Assembly: GCA_049582005.1 (NCBI GenBank)
Contig: JBAUTB010000258.1
Location: 1 to 21,969, forward strand
Source: Sivonenia sp049582005
GTDB lineage: Bacteria; Cyanobacteriota; Cyanobacteriia; Gloeobacterales; PMM-0068
Length of the DNA: 21,969 nucleotides
Reading direction: 5' to 3'
How positions within the stretch are numbered: position 1 is the first letter of the stretch; every line of letters begins with the position of its first letter. Positions 7,871-15,760 of the stretch are shown here, one piece after another. Position numbers and translations under genes: made by a program. A model generated the notes under the pieces. The model was given only the letters and a program-made list of their open reading frames with translations, made no database searches and was not told the DNA's origin.

Positions 7871-9175
7871 GTGCTGATGATGCCTGGGAAAAATCAGGTC
7901 ACAGCCCTATTTGTTCTGAATGGCTTGAAACGGATTGGGCTTTTATGGTTGTTGCTGCTTATATTTACTCCAACAACTTTTGCCCAAGAGCCAATCACAA
8001 TCAAAGTTTTGATTCCCGCCTTTGATACGGACGAGTGGGCTATTTTGGCTAAGCAATTTGCCGCTAAGAACCCTGGCCTACGACTTAAACCTGTCCAAGG
8101 GCCGATGGCTACAAACCTAGTGGAAGACCTCTATACCTCTTCCTTCTTGTTAGGCGACTCCCCCTATGACCTGGTGTACATGGATATCGTCTGGGTGCCC
8201 AAATTTGCTGCAGCCGGTTGGTTGATGGACCTTTCTGAGAAGTTGCCTCCCCAGGAACAGAAAGCATTTTTGTCGGGAGATTTAGACGGCGGGCGCTATA
8301 AGGGAAAACTGTATCGGGTACCTTTTCGTTCTGATGCAGGCTTGCTCTACTACCGAACAGATCTGCTGAAACAAGCGGGTCTAAAGCCTCCTGAAACCTT
8401 CATGGAGATGGTCCAAATTTCTCAGACGCTCCAAAAACAAGGCAGAGTGAAATGGGGTTATCTCTGGCAAGGAAAGCAGTATGAAGGTTTAGCGGCCATG
8501 TTCACAGAAATCCTGGAAGGATATGGCGGATTCTGGATTGACCCTAAAACCAATCAAGTGGGACTGGACCACCCCGAAGCGATTGAAGCCGTGACGTTCT
8601 TGCAGAACACGATTAAGCAGAAAATTTCACCTCCAGGGGTGACCACCTATCAAGAAGAGGAAAGTCGCCGCCTGTTCCAAAGTGGAGATGCTGTCTTTTT
8701 ACGTAACTGGCCCTATGTCTGGGCCGAAGCCAATAAACCAGACGTACCGGTGCGGGGGAAAATTGGCTTGAAACCGATGGTGCATGCTGTAGGGCAAAAA
8801 AGTGGAGCCTGTCAGGGAGGCTTAGGGATAGGTATATCCGCCACCACCCGACATCCCCAAGAGGCATGGCGTGCTGTTCAATTTCTGACCAGTGTTGAAT
8901 CGCAACGCCAGTATGTTTTGCATACAGGGGTCATTCCCAGTCGTCGTGCCCTTTTTACCGATCCTCAGCTAGTCAAAAAATATCCTCATTTCCCCTCTCT
9001 TTTAGCGGTAGTGGACCGGGCTGTATTGCGCCCGCCCATCCCCCAGTACGCTCAAGCCTCCGATATCCTGCAACGCTACTTGAGTGCAGCCATAACCAAC
9101 CAAGTCAGTCCTAAAGCAGCGATGGAACAGGCCACCCGTGAGACCCGCAGTCTTTTAGGTAATCAATCGAAATAA
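7871..9175 (+). CDS. Sugar ABC transporter substrate-binding protein (family 1, MalE/GgtB-like)
   Basis: A 434-residue periplasmic solute-binding protein. After a basic start and the hydrophobic run LLWLLLLIFTPTTFA, signal peptidase I probably cuts before QEPITIKV; there is no lipobox. The body shows the family 1 pattern: PYDLVYMDIVWVPKFAAAG, YRVPFRSDAGLLYYRTDLL and the W/Y-rich ligand-cleft segments. These proteins capture mono- or disaccharides or glucosylglycerol for import. The two downstream permeases complete the membrane part, and the arrangement resembles ggtBCD of Synechocystis, where the ATPase is encoded elsewhere. The substrate cannot be told from sequence. The start is GTG 7871 or ATG 7877/7880; none has a clear ribosome site. 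Confidence 0.85.
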   Translation: MLMMPGKNQVTALFVLNGLKRIGLLWLLLLIFTPTTFAQEPITIKVLIPAFDTDEWAILAKQFAAKNPGLRLKPVQGPMATNLVEDLYTSSFLLGDSPYDLVYMDIVWVPKFAAAGWLMDLSEKLPPQEQKAFLSGDLDGGRYKGKLYRVPFRSDAGLLYYRTDLLKQAGLKPPETFMEMVQISQTLQKQGRVKWGYLWQGKQYEGLAAMFTEILEGYGGFWIDPKTNQVGLDHPEAIEAVTFLQNTIKQKISPPGVTTYQEEESRRLFQSGDAVFLRNWPYVWAEANKPDVPVRGKIGLKPMVHAVGQKSGACQGGLGIGISATTRHPQEAWRAVQFLTSVESQRQYVLHTGVIPSRRALFTDPQLVKKYPHFPSLLAVVDRAVLRPPIPQYAQASDILQRYLSAAITNQVSPKAAMEQATRETRSLLGNQSK

Positions 9176-9232
9176 TCCGGTGAGTTGTCAAAAAGTGAGC
9201 AAATTCCCTAGGGACTATACTTTAGCCAGTTC

Positions 9233-9250
9233 GGGAGCGCACCCGTTCCC
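9233..9250 (+). promoter_or_regulatory. Intergenic hairpin between binding-protein and permease genes
   Basis: GGGAGCG (9233-9239) pairs with CGTTCCC (9244-9250), seven pairs including one G-T wobble, around a CACC loop. No T run follows, so it is not a standard terminator. Hairpins in this place in other importer operons protect the binding-protein mRNA or partly stop transcription, raising binding protein over permeases; that role is inferred here. Confidence 0.35.
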
Positions 9251-9286
9251 CTGAGGACCATATCTACAGCAATGAGGAGATGAGTG

Positions 9287-10180
9287 ATGAAAATCACGGC
9301 AGAGCAGCGGATAGGCTGGCTTTTCGTATTTCCCTCCGTGGCCTTACTGTCGCTGGTTTTTGCCTATCCGATCGGACGGGCATTCTGGCTGAGTTTTTTC
9401 ACTCGGAATTTAGGGACGGGGCTAAAACCACAATTTTCAGGTCTGGAAAACTATGGACGCATGCTGATCGATGGTCACTTTTGGCAGAGTTTAGCGAACA
9501 CAGGAGTTTTCACCGCGGCTTCCGTGGCCCTGGAATTTCTACTCGGCTTGGGAATTGCGCTGGTCTTGAACCAATCATTTCGAGGAAGAGGAGCCCTACG
9601 GGCCATCGCCATTTTGCCTTGGGCCTTACCGACGGCCTTGATGGGCCTGGTCTGGGCCTGGATTTTCAATGACCAGTATGGAGTTTGGAATGACATCCTC
9701 CTGCGCTTGGGGCTGATCAAGACGGGCGTTAACTGGTTGGGAGAGCCGACCCTGGCCATGCTCTCGGTAATTGCAGCGGATGTGTGGAAGACCACGCCAT
9801 TTGTCAGTATCTTGCTTCTGGCAGGCTTGCAATCGATCCCTGAAGACCTCTATGAAGCCTATGCTTTAGATGGCGCGACGGCCTGGCAGAGCTTCCGCAA
9901 CATCACCTTGCCTTTGCTCATGCCCCAAATTTTGATTGCTCTCCTATTCCGTTTTGCCCAAGCCTTTGGAGCCTTTGACCTGATTCAAGTCTTGACGGCT
10001 GGAGGACCCGCTGGAGCTACCGAAACCATATCGCTCTATATCTATTCCACCGTGATGCGCTACCTGGATTTTGGTTATGGAGCGACCTTGGTTGTCGTTA
10101 CTTTTCTTGGACTCGCGACGGTAGTAGCCCTGGGTAGTTTTTATCTGAAATTTGGACTCGGCCAGGAATTAACAAAATGA
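9287..10180 (+). CDS. Sugar ABC transporter permease (MalF/GgtC-like)
   Basis: A 297-residue inner-membrane permease with about six hydrophobic segments, starting with WLFVFPSVALLSLVFAYPIG, typical of the first helix of MalF-type permeases. The EAA loop that docks the ATPase reads EAYALDGATAWQSFRNITLP, at about residues 190-209. ATG 9287 is preferred because GAGGAG (9274-9279) stands seven bases before it; an in-frame GTG at 9284 would be only four bases away. It overlaps the next permease gene by four bases (ATGA), showing translational coupling. Confidence 0.88.
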   Translation: MKITAEQRIGWLFVFPSVALLSLVFAYPIGRAFWLSFFTRNLGTGLKPQFSGLENYGRMLIDGHFWQSLANTGVFTAASVALEFLLGLGIALVLNQSFRGRGALRAIAILPWALPTALMGLVWAWIFNDQYGVWNDILLRLGLIKTGVNWLGEPTLAMLSVIAADVWKTTPFVSILLLAGLQSIPEDLYEAYALDGATAWQSFRNITLPLLMPQILIALLFRFAQAFGAFDLIQVLTAGGPAGATETISLYIYSTVMRYLDFGYGATLVVVTFLGLATVVALGSFYLKFGLGQELTK

Positions 10181-11016
10181 CCAGTTTAGATAGAAGAAAG
10201 AGCATTTTGCTGGCACTCATGGCCCTCCTGATCGCAGCTTTTAGCTTAGGACCCGTGCTCTGGCAGGTGCTCACTTCGGTCAAAGTGAATGCCGATATTA
10301 CCGCTGTCCCTAATATCTATATTCCTCGACAATATACGACCAGTCACTACCAAGAATTGTTCAAGCAACGCCCCTTTTTGAACTACATCATCAATAGTGC
10401 TGTCGTTGCTTTTTGCTCTACAGGGCTTTGTCTAGTCTTGGGCACTCCGGCTGCCTATGCTTTATCCCGTTTGAAGCTCTGGGGGGGGCAAGCTATCCTA
10501 GCCGGAGTCTTGATTGTGACTTTATTTCCCTACGTATTACTCTTTCTAGGTTTACTGGAACTGGTGCAGTTTCTGGGTCTTGGTAATAACTATCTGTCTT
10601 TGATTATTCCGTACACGGCTATTAACCTACCGCTGACCATTTTAGTAATGCGTAGTTTTTTCCAGCAACTTCCCAAAGATTTAGAAGATGCAGCCAAAGT
10701 AGACGGCTATAGCGTTACGCAAACCTTAACGCAGATTGTACTTCCGATTACCACGCCAGCCTTAGTGACTACAGGCATTCTGGCTTTTATCTTTTCCTGG
10801 AATGAGTTTATTTTTGCTCTCACCTTTATAAGTGCGGAACAGATGAAAACACTTCCCGTTGCCGTTGCCCAAATCGGGGGAGCCTCTGCCTTTGAAATCC
10901 CCTATGGTCCTCTAGCGGCAGCGACGATCATCGGTACCTTACCGCTTGTGCTGCTCGTGTTTTTCTTCCAACGGCGAATTGTCCAAGGGCTGACCGCAGG
11001 AGCCGTTAAGGGTTAG
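10177..11016 (+). CDS. Sugar ABC transporter permease (MalG/GgtD-like)
   Basis: A 279-residue inner-membrane permease of the MalG type. The EAA loop reads LEDAAKVDGYSVTQTLTQIV followed by LPITTPAL, and SWNEFIFALTFIS is the conserved segment after it. The N-terminal helix is followed by the usual TSVKVNADI and a periplasmic loop. AGGAA precedes the ATG. No ATP-binding subunit is encoded with this set; the next gene downstream starts a separate sulfate operon with its own promoter. The transporter must use an ATPase encoded elsewhere, such as a MsmK/GgtA-like shared protein, or less likely the nearby CysA. Confidence 0.87.
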   Translation: MTSLDRRKSILLALMALLIAAFSLGPVLWQVLTSVKVNADITAVPNIYIPRQYTTSHYQELFKQRPFLNYIINSAVVAFCSTGLCLVLGTPAAYALSRLKLWGGQAILAGVLIVTLFPYVLLFLGLLELVQFLGLGNNYLSLIIPYTAINLPLTILVMRSFFQQLPKDLEDAAKVDGYSVTQTLTQIVLPITTPALVTTGILAFIFSWNEFIFALTFISAEQMKTLPVAVAQIGGASAFEIPYGPLAAATIIGTLPLVLLVFFFQRRIVQGLTAGAVKG

Positions 11017-11028
11017 GGCAGAGGTCCT

Positions 11029-11080
11029 ATCTTGACATCCCTTCCCCCTCAGGACTAAACTACACTATCTCGGTCAAGAT
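11029..11080 (+). promoter_or_regulatory. Promoter of the sulfate transport operon, flanked by an inverted repeat
   Basis: TTGACA (11032-11037, 6/6) and TAAACT (11056-11061, 4/6) are 18 bases apart, placing a start near 11068. ATCTTGAC (11029-11036) and its exact inverse GTCAAGAT (11073-11080) flank the core, one arm over the -35 and the other just past the start, so they may be operator half-sites. Which regulator would bind is unknown. Confidence 0.5.
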
Positions 11081-11134
11081 TAAGATGTATCGTTGCGCTA
11101 TAGCTATCTCAAATAGCCTTGGCAGGTCCGCTCA

Positions 11135-12163
11135 ATGAACTCTGGGTTAAATAAATGGGTATCGCTACTGTGCTTGGGCGCGTTTTGGCTAACAGGTTGT
11201 TCACAGGTGGGAGCGCAGAAACCTCCAGTAGAATTGACCTTTGTCGCCTATGCCGTCGGCAAACCGGTCTTCGCCCAGTTAATTCCTGAATTTCAGAAAG
11301 AATGGAAAGCAAAAACAGGACAAGAGGTCGTTTTTCGGGAATCCTATGGCCCTTCTGGGGCGCAGACAAGGGCACTTCTAGATGGTCTTGAGGCAGATGT
11401 CATGGCCCAAAGCATTCAGACCAATATTGATAAATTAGTGCAAGCAGACCTGGTTGCCAAAAACTGGCGAGAACGTTTGCCCTATGGCGCTTCTCCCGCC
11501 CATAGCGTCATGGTTTTGGTCTATCGTCCTGGCAATCCTAAAAATATACAGACCTGGAGCGACCTCACCCGCAAGGATGTCTCGATCATTGCCATCAATC
11601 CTAAAACGTCAGGAAGTGGGCGCTGGGGAGTATTGGCAGGCTATGGTGCTATTGCTAAAGCAGAGGGAGAGAAGCAAGCAGCAGCATTTATATTTGATTT
11701 CTTAAGCCATGCTAAGAGCCTGGAAAGTGGCAGTCGTCAGTCAACCGACGCTTTTGTCCGCAAGCGGATGGGAGATGTAATGGTCAACTACGAAAATGAG
11801 ATCATTTTTGTGAATAAGATGATCCCCAAGGATTTTCCCTACATTGCACCCAAGCAAAATATCCAGGTGGATTTTCCCGTAACGGTGATTGATAAAGTTG
11901 TGGATAAACATGGAACCCGCGCGGTCGCTGAAGCTTTCACACAGTTTTTGTTTACCCCCAAGGCCCAGCAAGTCTATGCCGAATTTGGTTATCGGCCTTC
12001 TGACCCAAAAGTTTTTGCACAGTACGTCCAGGAGTACCAGCCTGTTCCTCAGCTTTATGCCATTGCTGATTTGGGGGGATGGAAAGCGGTGAATAAGAAG
12101 CTTTTCGACGATGGTGCCCTGTTCGACCAAGCGCAAGAAGCTGCCAGTAGGAAGCTGCGATGA
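11135..12163 (+). CDS. sbpA: Sulfate/thiosulfate ABC transporter substrate-binding protein
   Basis: A 342-residue sulfate-binding protein. The N terminus ends in the lipobox LTGC with Cys22, so it is probably a membrane-anchored lipoprotein. Family motifs include FVAYAVGKPVFAQLIPEF, ESYGPSGAQ, VLVYRPGNPKN and INPKTSGSGRWG, the last contributing to the anion-binding site in this family. VMVNYENEIIF is also characteristic. It feeds sulfate or thiosulfate to CysT/CysW. It is first in the operon, about 67 bases after the predicted start, and its stop overlaps the cysT ATG by four bases. The ribosome site (GGCAGG) is weak. Sulfate versus thiosulfate preference (SbpA versus CysP) cannot be decided. 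Confidence 0.92.
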   Translation: MNSGLNKWVSLLCLGAFWLTGCSQVGAQKPPVELTFVAYAVGKPVFAQLIPEFQKEWKAKTGQEVVFRESYGPSGAQTRALLDGLEADVMAQSIQTNIDKLVQADLVAKNWRERLPYGASPAHSVMVLVYRPGNPKNIQTWSDLTRKDVSIIAINPKTSGSGRWGVLAGYGAIAKAEGEKQAAAFIFDFLSHAKSLESGSRQSTDAFVRKRMGDVMVNYENEIIFVNKMIPKDFPYIAPKQNIQVDFPVTVIDKVVDKHGTRAVAEAFTQFLFTPKAQQVYAEFGYRPSDPKVFAQYVQEYQPVPQLYAIADLGGWKAVNKKLFDDGALFDQAQEAASRKLR

Positions 12164-13020
12164 AGATCTCTAGGCGTACTTCCTTGCGTTCTGGCCTAGT
12201 CTGGGGGCTGGCCCTAGCCTATCTGGGCTTACTACTGTTTTTGCCCATGGCTGGACTTTTTCTAAAAACGCTAGAACGTCCTTTGCCTGAACTATGGGCC
12301 TTAGTGATGACTCCGGTAGCCGTGGAAACCTATAAGCTGACCTTTGGTGGAGCCTTTATCGCAGCATTTATCAATATGTTTTTTGGGGTGGTCCTGGCTT
12401 GGATTTTAGTGCGCTATGACTTCCCTGGTAAGCGCCTAGCCGATGGATTGATTGACTTGCCTTTTGCCATCCCCACCGCAGTAGCCGGTCTTACCCTCGC
12501 GGTTCTTTATGGTCCTGGTGGCGTTTTGGGGCAATTCCTAGACCCTGGCACTCCTTTAGGAAGTCTATTCGCATTTTTTGGGATTCAAGAGGTCCGTCTG
12601 GCCTATTCCCAGTTTGGGGTGGTTCTGGCGATGACCTTTGTAACGGTTCCTTTTGTGGTGCGGACCGTACAACCGGTCCTGTTGGAAATAGAACCAGCCC
12701 TGGAAGAAGCAGCCTCCTCCCTCGGGGCGACGAACGGACAAACCTTCCGGTTAGTGATTTTGCCGCAACTCTTACCGTCTATCCTGACTGGATTTACCCT
12801 GGCCTTTGCCCGTGCCATTGGCGAATATGGCTCGGTCGTCTTGATTTCCGGAAATCTTCCCTTCGACACGCTAACTACTCCGGTCTATATTTTTCAGCGT
12901 TTGGAAGAATTTGACTATGCAGGAGCTACGGCAGTCTCGGTCGTCTTGTTGACGCTCTCTTTGGTGATTCTATTCAGCATCAATACCCTACAAGCCTGGA
13001 GTCGTCGCTATGACAGCTAA
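12160..13020 (+). CDS. cysT: Sulfate ABC transporter permease CysT
   Basis: A 286-residue inner-membrane permease forming half of the sulfate channel. The helix LALAYLGLLLFLPMAGLF opens the protein, and VRYDFPGKRLADGLIDLPFAIPTAVAG is the conserved CysT/CysW core (split here: RYDFPGKRLADGLID then LPFAIPTAVAG). The EAA loop is EEAASSLGATNGQTFRLVIL. ARAIGEYGSVVLISGN matches the conserved C-terminal half. AGGAAG lies just before the ATG inside the end of sbpA. It overlaps cysW by 11 bases. Confidence 0.93.
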   Translation: MKISRRTSLRSGLVWGLALAYLGLLLFLPMAGLFLKTLERPLPELWALVMTPVAVETYKLTFGGAFIAAFINMFFGVVLAWILVRYDFPGKRLADGLIDLPFAIPTAVAGLTLAVLYGPGGVLGQFLDPGTPLGSLFAFFGIQEVRLAYSQFGVVLAMTFVTVPFVVRTVQPVLLEIEPALEEAASSLGATNGQTFRLVILPQLLPSILTGFTLAFARAIGEYGSVVLISGNLPFDTLTTPVYIFQRLEEFDYAGATAVSVVLLTLSLVILFSINTLQAWSRRYDS

Positions 13021-13897
13021 GGGGCCTGCATCAACCACCAGCACAACAGCGCTCACGGCTACCGCTCCTTTGCCATGGGGACGCTATGCCTTAATCACGC
13101 TGGGACTTAGCTTTTTGGCTTTAGTCGTTCTTTTCCCGCTTTTAAATGTTCTCTATCAGGCATTCCAAGGAGGATTAGGCGCTTATTGGCAGGGAATTTC
13201 GAATCCTGAAGCCCGCAGTGCCATTTTCCTAACCTTATTGGTCGTGATGGTGGTAGTTCCTGTGAATACGGTTTTTGGGGTCTTAGTGGCCTGGGTCCTC
13301 GCCCGCTATCAGTTTCCAGGGAAGGTCATCTTCCTAGGCATTTTGGACTTGCCCTTTGCCATTTCGCCCGTGGTGGCGGGGATGATGTATGTGATTGTAT
13401 ATAGTCCTACGAAAGGCATTTTGGGCCCTTGGTTGGACTCCTTACATATTAGGATTTTGTTTGCACCGCTTGGGGTGATTTTGGTGACTTTATTTGTCAC
13501 GCTCCCTTTTGTGGCCCGTGAAGTCTTGCCGGTACTCCAAGAATTAGGAGATGAAGAAGAGCAAGCGGCGGCGACCTTAGGGGCCAGCCCCTGGGAAACT
13601 TTTTGGTATGTGACCTTGCCGAATATCCGTTGGGCCCTCCTCTATGGCGTTATCCTCTGTACGGCGCGGGCTTTAGGAGAATTTGGGGCGGTTTCCGTAG
13701 TCTCTGGTAAATTGATTAACCAAACGGAAACGCTGACCTTGCATATTGAACAGGTATATAGCGAATATCAAACCGTAGCAGCATTTGCCTGTGCTTCTCT
13801 CTTGACACTCTTGGCGGTAGTTACCCTGGTGATTCAAGAGTTCATCAAAAGCAAAGAACCATCCACCGAATTAGAAGAAAAGCCAGGGGGAGTCTAA
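13010..13897 (+). CDS. cysW: Sulfate ABC transporter permease CysW
   Basis: A 295-residue permease that pairs with CysT. It shares the core ARYQFPGKVIFLGILDLPFA plus ISPVVAGMMYV, the EAA loop EQAAATLGASPWETFWYVTL and ARALGEFGAVSVVSGK, which is the CysW form of the motif. The N terminus has a Thr/Ala-rich stretch before the first helix. The start lies 11 bases inside cysT, consistent with coupled translation, and cysA follows after four bases. Confidence 0.93.
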   Translation: MTAKGPASTTSTTALTATAPLPWGRYALITLGLSFLALVVLFPLLNVLYQAFQGGLGAYWQGISNPEARSAIFLTLLVVMVVVPVNTVFGVLVAWVLARYQFPGKVIFLGILDLPFAISPVVAGMMYVIVYSPTKGILGPWLDSLHIRILFAPLGVILVTLFVTLPFVAREVLPVLQELGDEEEQAAATLGASPWETFWYVTLPNIRWALLYGVILCTARALGEFGAVSVVSGKLINQTETLTLHIEQVYSEYQTVAAFACASLLTLLAVVTLVIQEFIKSKEPSTELEEKPGGV

Positions 13898-13901
13898 AGC
13901 G

Positions 13902-14912
13902 ATGGGAATCACGGTCCAAGATGTCAGTAAACAGTTCGGCAGTTTTCAAGCGGTTGACCACGTTTCCCTAGAAGTAGAAGCGGGTTCTTTAGTCGCCCTG
14001 CTCGGTCCTAGTGGTTCGGGAAAGTCTACCCTGCTCCGTCTGATTGCTGGGCTAGAATCCCCCGATTCCGGCAAAATCTTTCTGACCGGCGAAGATGCTA
14101 CGGCCCAAACGGTACAAGAAAGGAATATCGGCTTTGTCTTTCAGCATTACGCCCTGTTTAAGCATTTGACCGTCGCCGAAAATATTGGGTTTGGCTTGAA
14201 ACTCCGCAAGGCAAACCAAACCACTATCAAAAAACGGGTAGATGAACTCTTGGAACTCGTCCAATTAGCAGGACTGGCTAAGCGCTATCCCAACCAACTT
14301 TCTGGAGGCCAACGCCAACGAGTTGCCTTAGCCCGTGCTTTGGCCGTAGAACCGAATGTCCTTCTATTAGATGAACCTTTTGGGGCGCTTGATGCCAAAG
14401 TGCGTAAAGATCTCAGGGCATGGCTGCGCCGTTTGCATGATGAAGTGCATGTGACTTCTGTATTTGTTACCCATGACCAAGAGGAAGCCCTAGAAGTCGC
14501 CGACAAAATCGTGGTCATGAATAAGGGCAAAATTGAGCAAATTGGCTCTGCCCAAGAAATTTATGATCATCCGAAAACTCCTTTTGTCATGGGTTTCATT
14601 GGCCCGGTGAATGTCGTTCCTTCCGATTCCCCTTTGGTGAAATCGATGAATTCCTTTGGGCAAGATTTATTTATCCGACCCCATGACATAGAATTGCTGG
14701 CTACTCCAAGCGAAGGTGCCAGCGGATTTATGATCCGTCGTATCACGCATTTAGGCTGGGAAGTCCAAGTAGAGTTAACCGCTGGCTACGACCATACAAT
14801 CACAGCCCATCTCAACCGGGAAGAGTTTGATCGCTTGCACCCACAAGTCGGGCAGCAAGTCTTTGTCCGCACTAAGGATGCCAAGTCTTTCGTAGCAGAT
14901 TACTCGATTTAA
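13902..14912 (+). CDS. cysA: Sulfate ABC transporter ATP-binding protein CysA
   Basis: A 336-residue ATPase that powers sulfate import at the cytoplasmic face. Walker A GPSGSGKST is at about residues 36-44, Q-loop FVFQHYALF near 85, signature LSGGQRQRVALARAL near 133, Walker B VLLLDEPFGALD near 153 and the H-loop VTHDQEEAL near 190. The C-terminal 100 residues form a TOBE-like domain (FIRPHDIELL, and VEVQVELT-type strands). AGGGGGAG (13885-13892) is the ribosome site. Length and order sbpA-T-W-A are those of other cyanobacteria. Confidence 0.94.
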   Translation: MGITVQDVSKQFGSFQAVDHVSLEVEAGSLVALLGPSGSGKSTLLRLIAGLESPDSGKIFLTGEDATAQTVQERNIGFVFQHYALFKHLTVAENIGFGLKLRKANQTTIKKRVDELLELVQLAGLAKRYPNQLSGGQRQRVALARALAVEPNVLLLDEPFGALDAKVRKDLRAWLRRLHDEVHVTSVFVTHDQEEALEVADKIVVMNKGKIEQIGSAQEIYDHPKTPFVMGFIGPVNVVPSDSPLVKSMNSFGQDLFIRPHDIELLATPSEGASGFMIRRITHLGWEVQVELTAGYDHTITAHLNREEFDRLHPQVGQQVFVRTKDAKSFVADYSI

Positions 14913-14931
14913 CGCTCCAAATAGTGTGTTG

Positions 14932-14974
14932 AGAGCCGGGGGGAGTATTATTTCTGAGCGTCGAAATAGGCTCT
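14932..14974 (+). other. Structured stem element between cysA and psaF
   Basis: The continuous arm GAAATAGGCTCT (14963-14974) pairs perfectly with two blocks on the 5' side, TATTTC (14949-14954) and AGAGCC (14932-14937), separated by an 11-base bulge containing six Gs. The loop is TGAGCGTC. No T run follows. It begins 20 bases after the cysA stop, so it may be a 3' end stabiliser or unconventional terminator. Confidence 0.4.
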
Positions 14975-15045
14975 GAGAAACGGGAAGAGAAAATCCATTC
15001 ACATATCTTTACGGTTTCCTCTGTTATTGCCTTAGCCACAGAAGG

Positions 15046-15088
15046 TAAGATGCACTCCTAGAAGGGGTTGTATCTGCGCCCCAACCTT
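15046..15088 (+). promoter_or_regulatory. Possible -10 box and leader hairpin of psaF
   Basis: TAAGAT (15046-15051) is a 5/6 match to a -10 box but has no good -35 partner (TTATTG at 15024-15029 is weak). About a dozen bases later GGGGTTG (15064-15070) can pair with CAACCTT (15082-15088) with two G-T pairs, which would give the psaF mRNA a structured 5' leader. I saw no clear HLR1 or other light-regulator site. Confidence 0.25.
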
Positions 15089-15138
15089 ACTCATTGCCAT
15101 ACGTCCTTTCTGTTTCATTGCCGGTAAAGGAAGAAAAC

Positions 15139-15744
15139 ATGATCAAAACCTCAAATCGTTGGCTAGTGGCCCTGACAGCTAGTGCCCTCTGCCTGATGGC
15201 GACTACTGCCTCCTATGCCCAAGAGGCTCCTAAGCCAACTTTTGGTTCGACGGCTCCTTGTAAAGAGGTCCCTGCATTCCAAGACAAGAAGACCGCTGCG
15301 CTTGCTGCGGTGGATGAACAGATAGCCAAAGCAACTATTCCGGTTGTTCCTACCTTCACGATTATTCCTGGCGTTACAGGTAGTCAGTCCCTGAAGCAGG
15401 AATGGGAAGCTAAGAAAGCTTCGTTACAGGACAAGTTCGCTCGTTATGAAAAACCTGGCGTACTCTGTGGCACGGAAGATGGAAATCCCCACTTAGTAGT
15501 CGATGGTCGCCTAGACCATGCTGGAGACTTCATTATTCCTAGCCTCTTGTTCCTCTATGTCGCTGGAGCGCTAGGCTGGGCTGGACGCGATTATCTAATC
15601 AAAGCCAATGGGGACGGGAATCTAGAAATTATGATTGATGTGCCTAAGGCCATTCAGTCTCTTTCTATGGGCTTATTATGGCCTCTTCAAGCCATCCCTG
15701 CCCTTCTGTCGGGCTCTATCCGAGACGACAGTGTAAAACCCTAA
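15139..15744 (+). CDS. psaF: Photosystem I reaction centre subunit III (PsaF), with an extended lumenal domain
   Basis: PsaF is a single-span photosystem I subunit whose N-terminal domain faces the lumen or periplasm, near the docking site of plastocyanin or cytochrome c6. The 201-residue precursor has a signal peptide ending SYA|QEA at residues 25-30. PCKEVPAFQ, RYE, LCGTEDGNPHLVVDGRL and HAGDFIIPSLLFLYVAGALGWAGR are the classic PsaF core. Between the conserved Cys41 and Cys110 there are 34 more residues than in the Thermosynechococcus protein as I remember it, making this PsaF clearly longer than the usual roughly 165-residue precursor. ATG 15139 is chosen over an upstream in-frame ATG at 15094 because AAGGAAG (15127-15133) precedes it and the signal peptide begins there. 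Confidence 0.93.
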   Translation: MIKTSNRWLVALTASALCLMATTASYAQEAPKPTFGSTAPCKEVPAFQDKKTAALAAVDEQIAKATIPVVPTFTIIPGVTGSQSLKQEWEAKKASLQDKFARYEKPGVLCGTEDGNPHLVVDGRLDHAGDFIIPSLLFLYVAGALGWAGRDYLIKANGDGNLEIMIDVPKAIQSLSMGLLWPLQAIPALLSGSIRDDSVKP

Positions 15745-15760
15745 TCTGGAGTCTAAACTT

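Noticed and set aside
9185..9221. TTGTCA and TATACT as a promoter for the permease genes
   Set aside because: The hexamers are 25 bases apart, too far for a sigma-70 promoter, and the genes read well as one operon with the binding protein.
13902..14912. CysA as the dedicated ATPase of the sugar importer
   Set aside because: It is coupled to cysW within the sulfate operon and the order sbpA-T-W-A is the standard one; sharing cannot be excluded but nothing in sequence supports it.
15094..15138. N-terminal extension of PsaF from ATG 15094
   Set aside because: The signal peptide and strong ribosome site both indicate ATG 15139; the extension would put 15 residues before the signal peptide.
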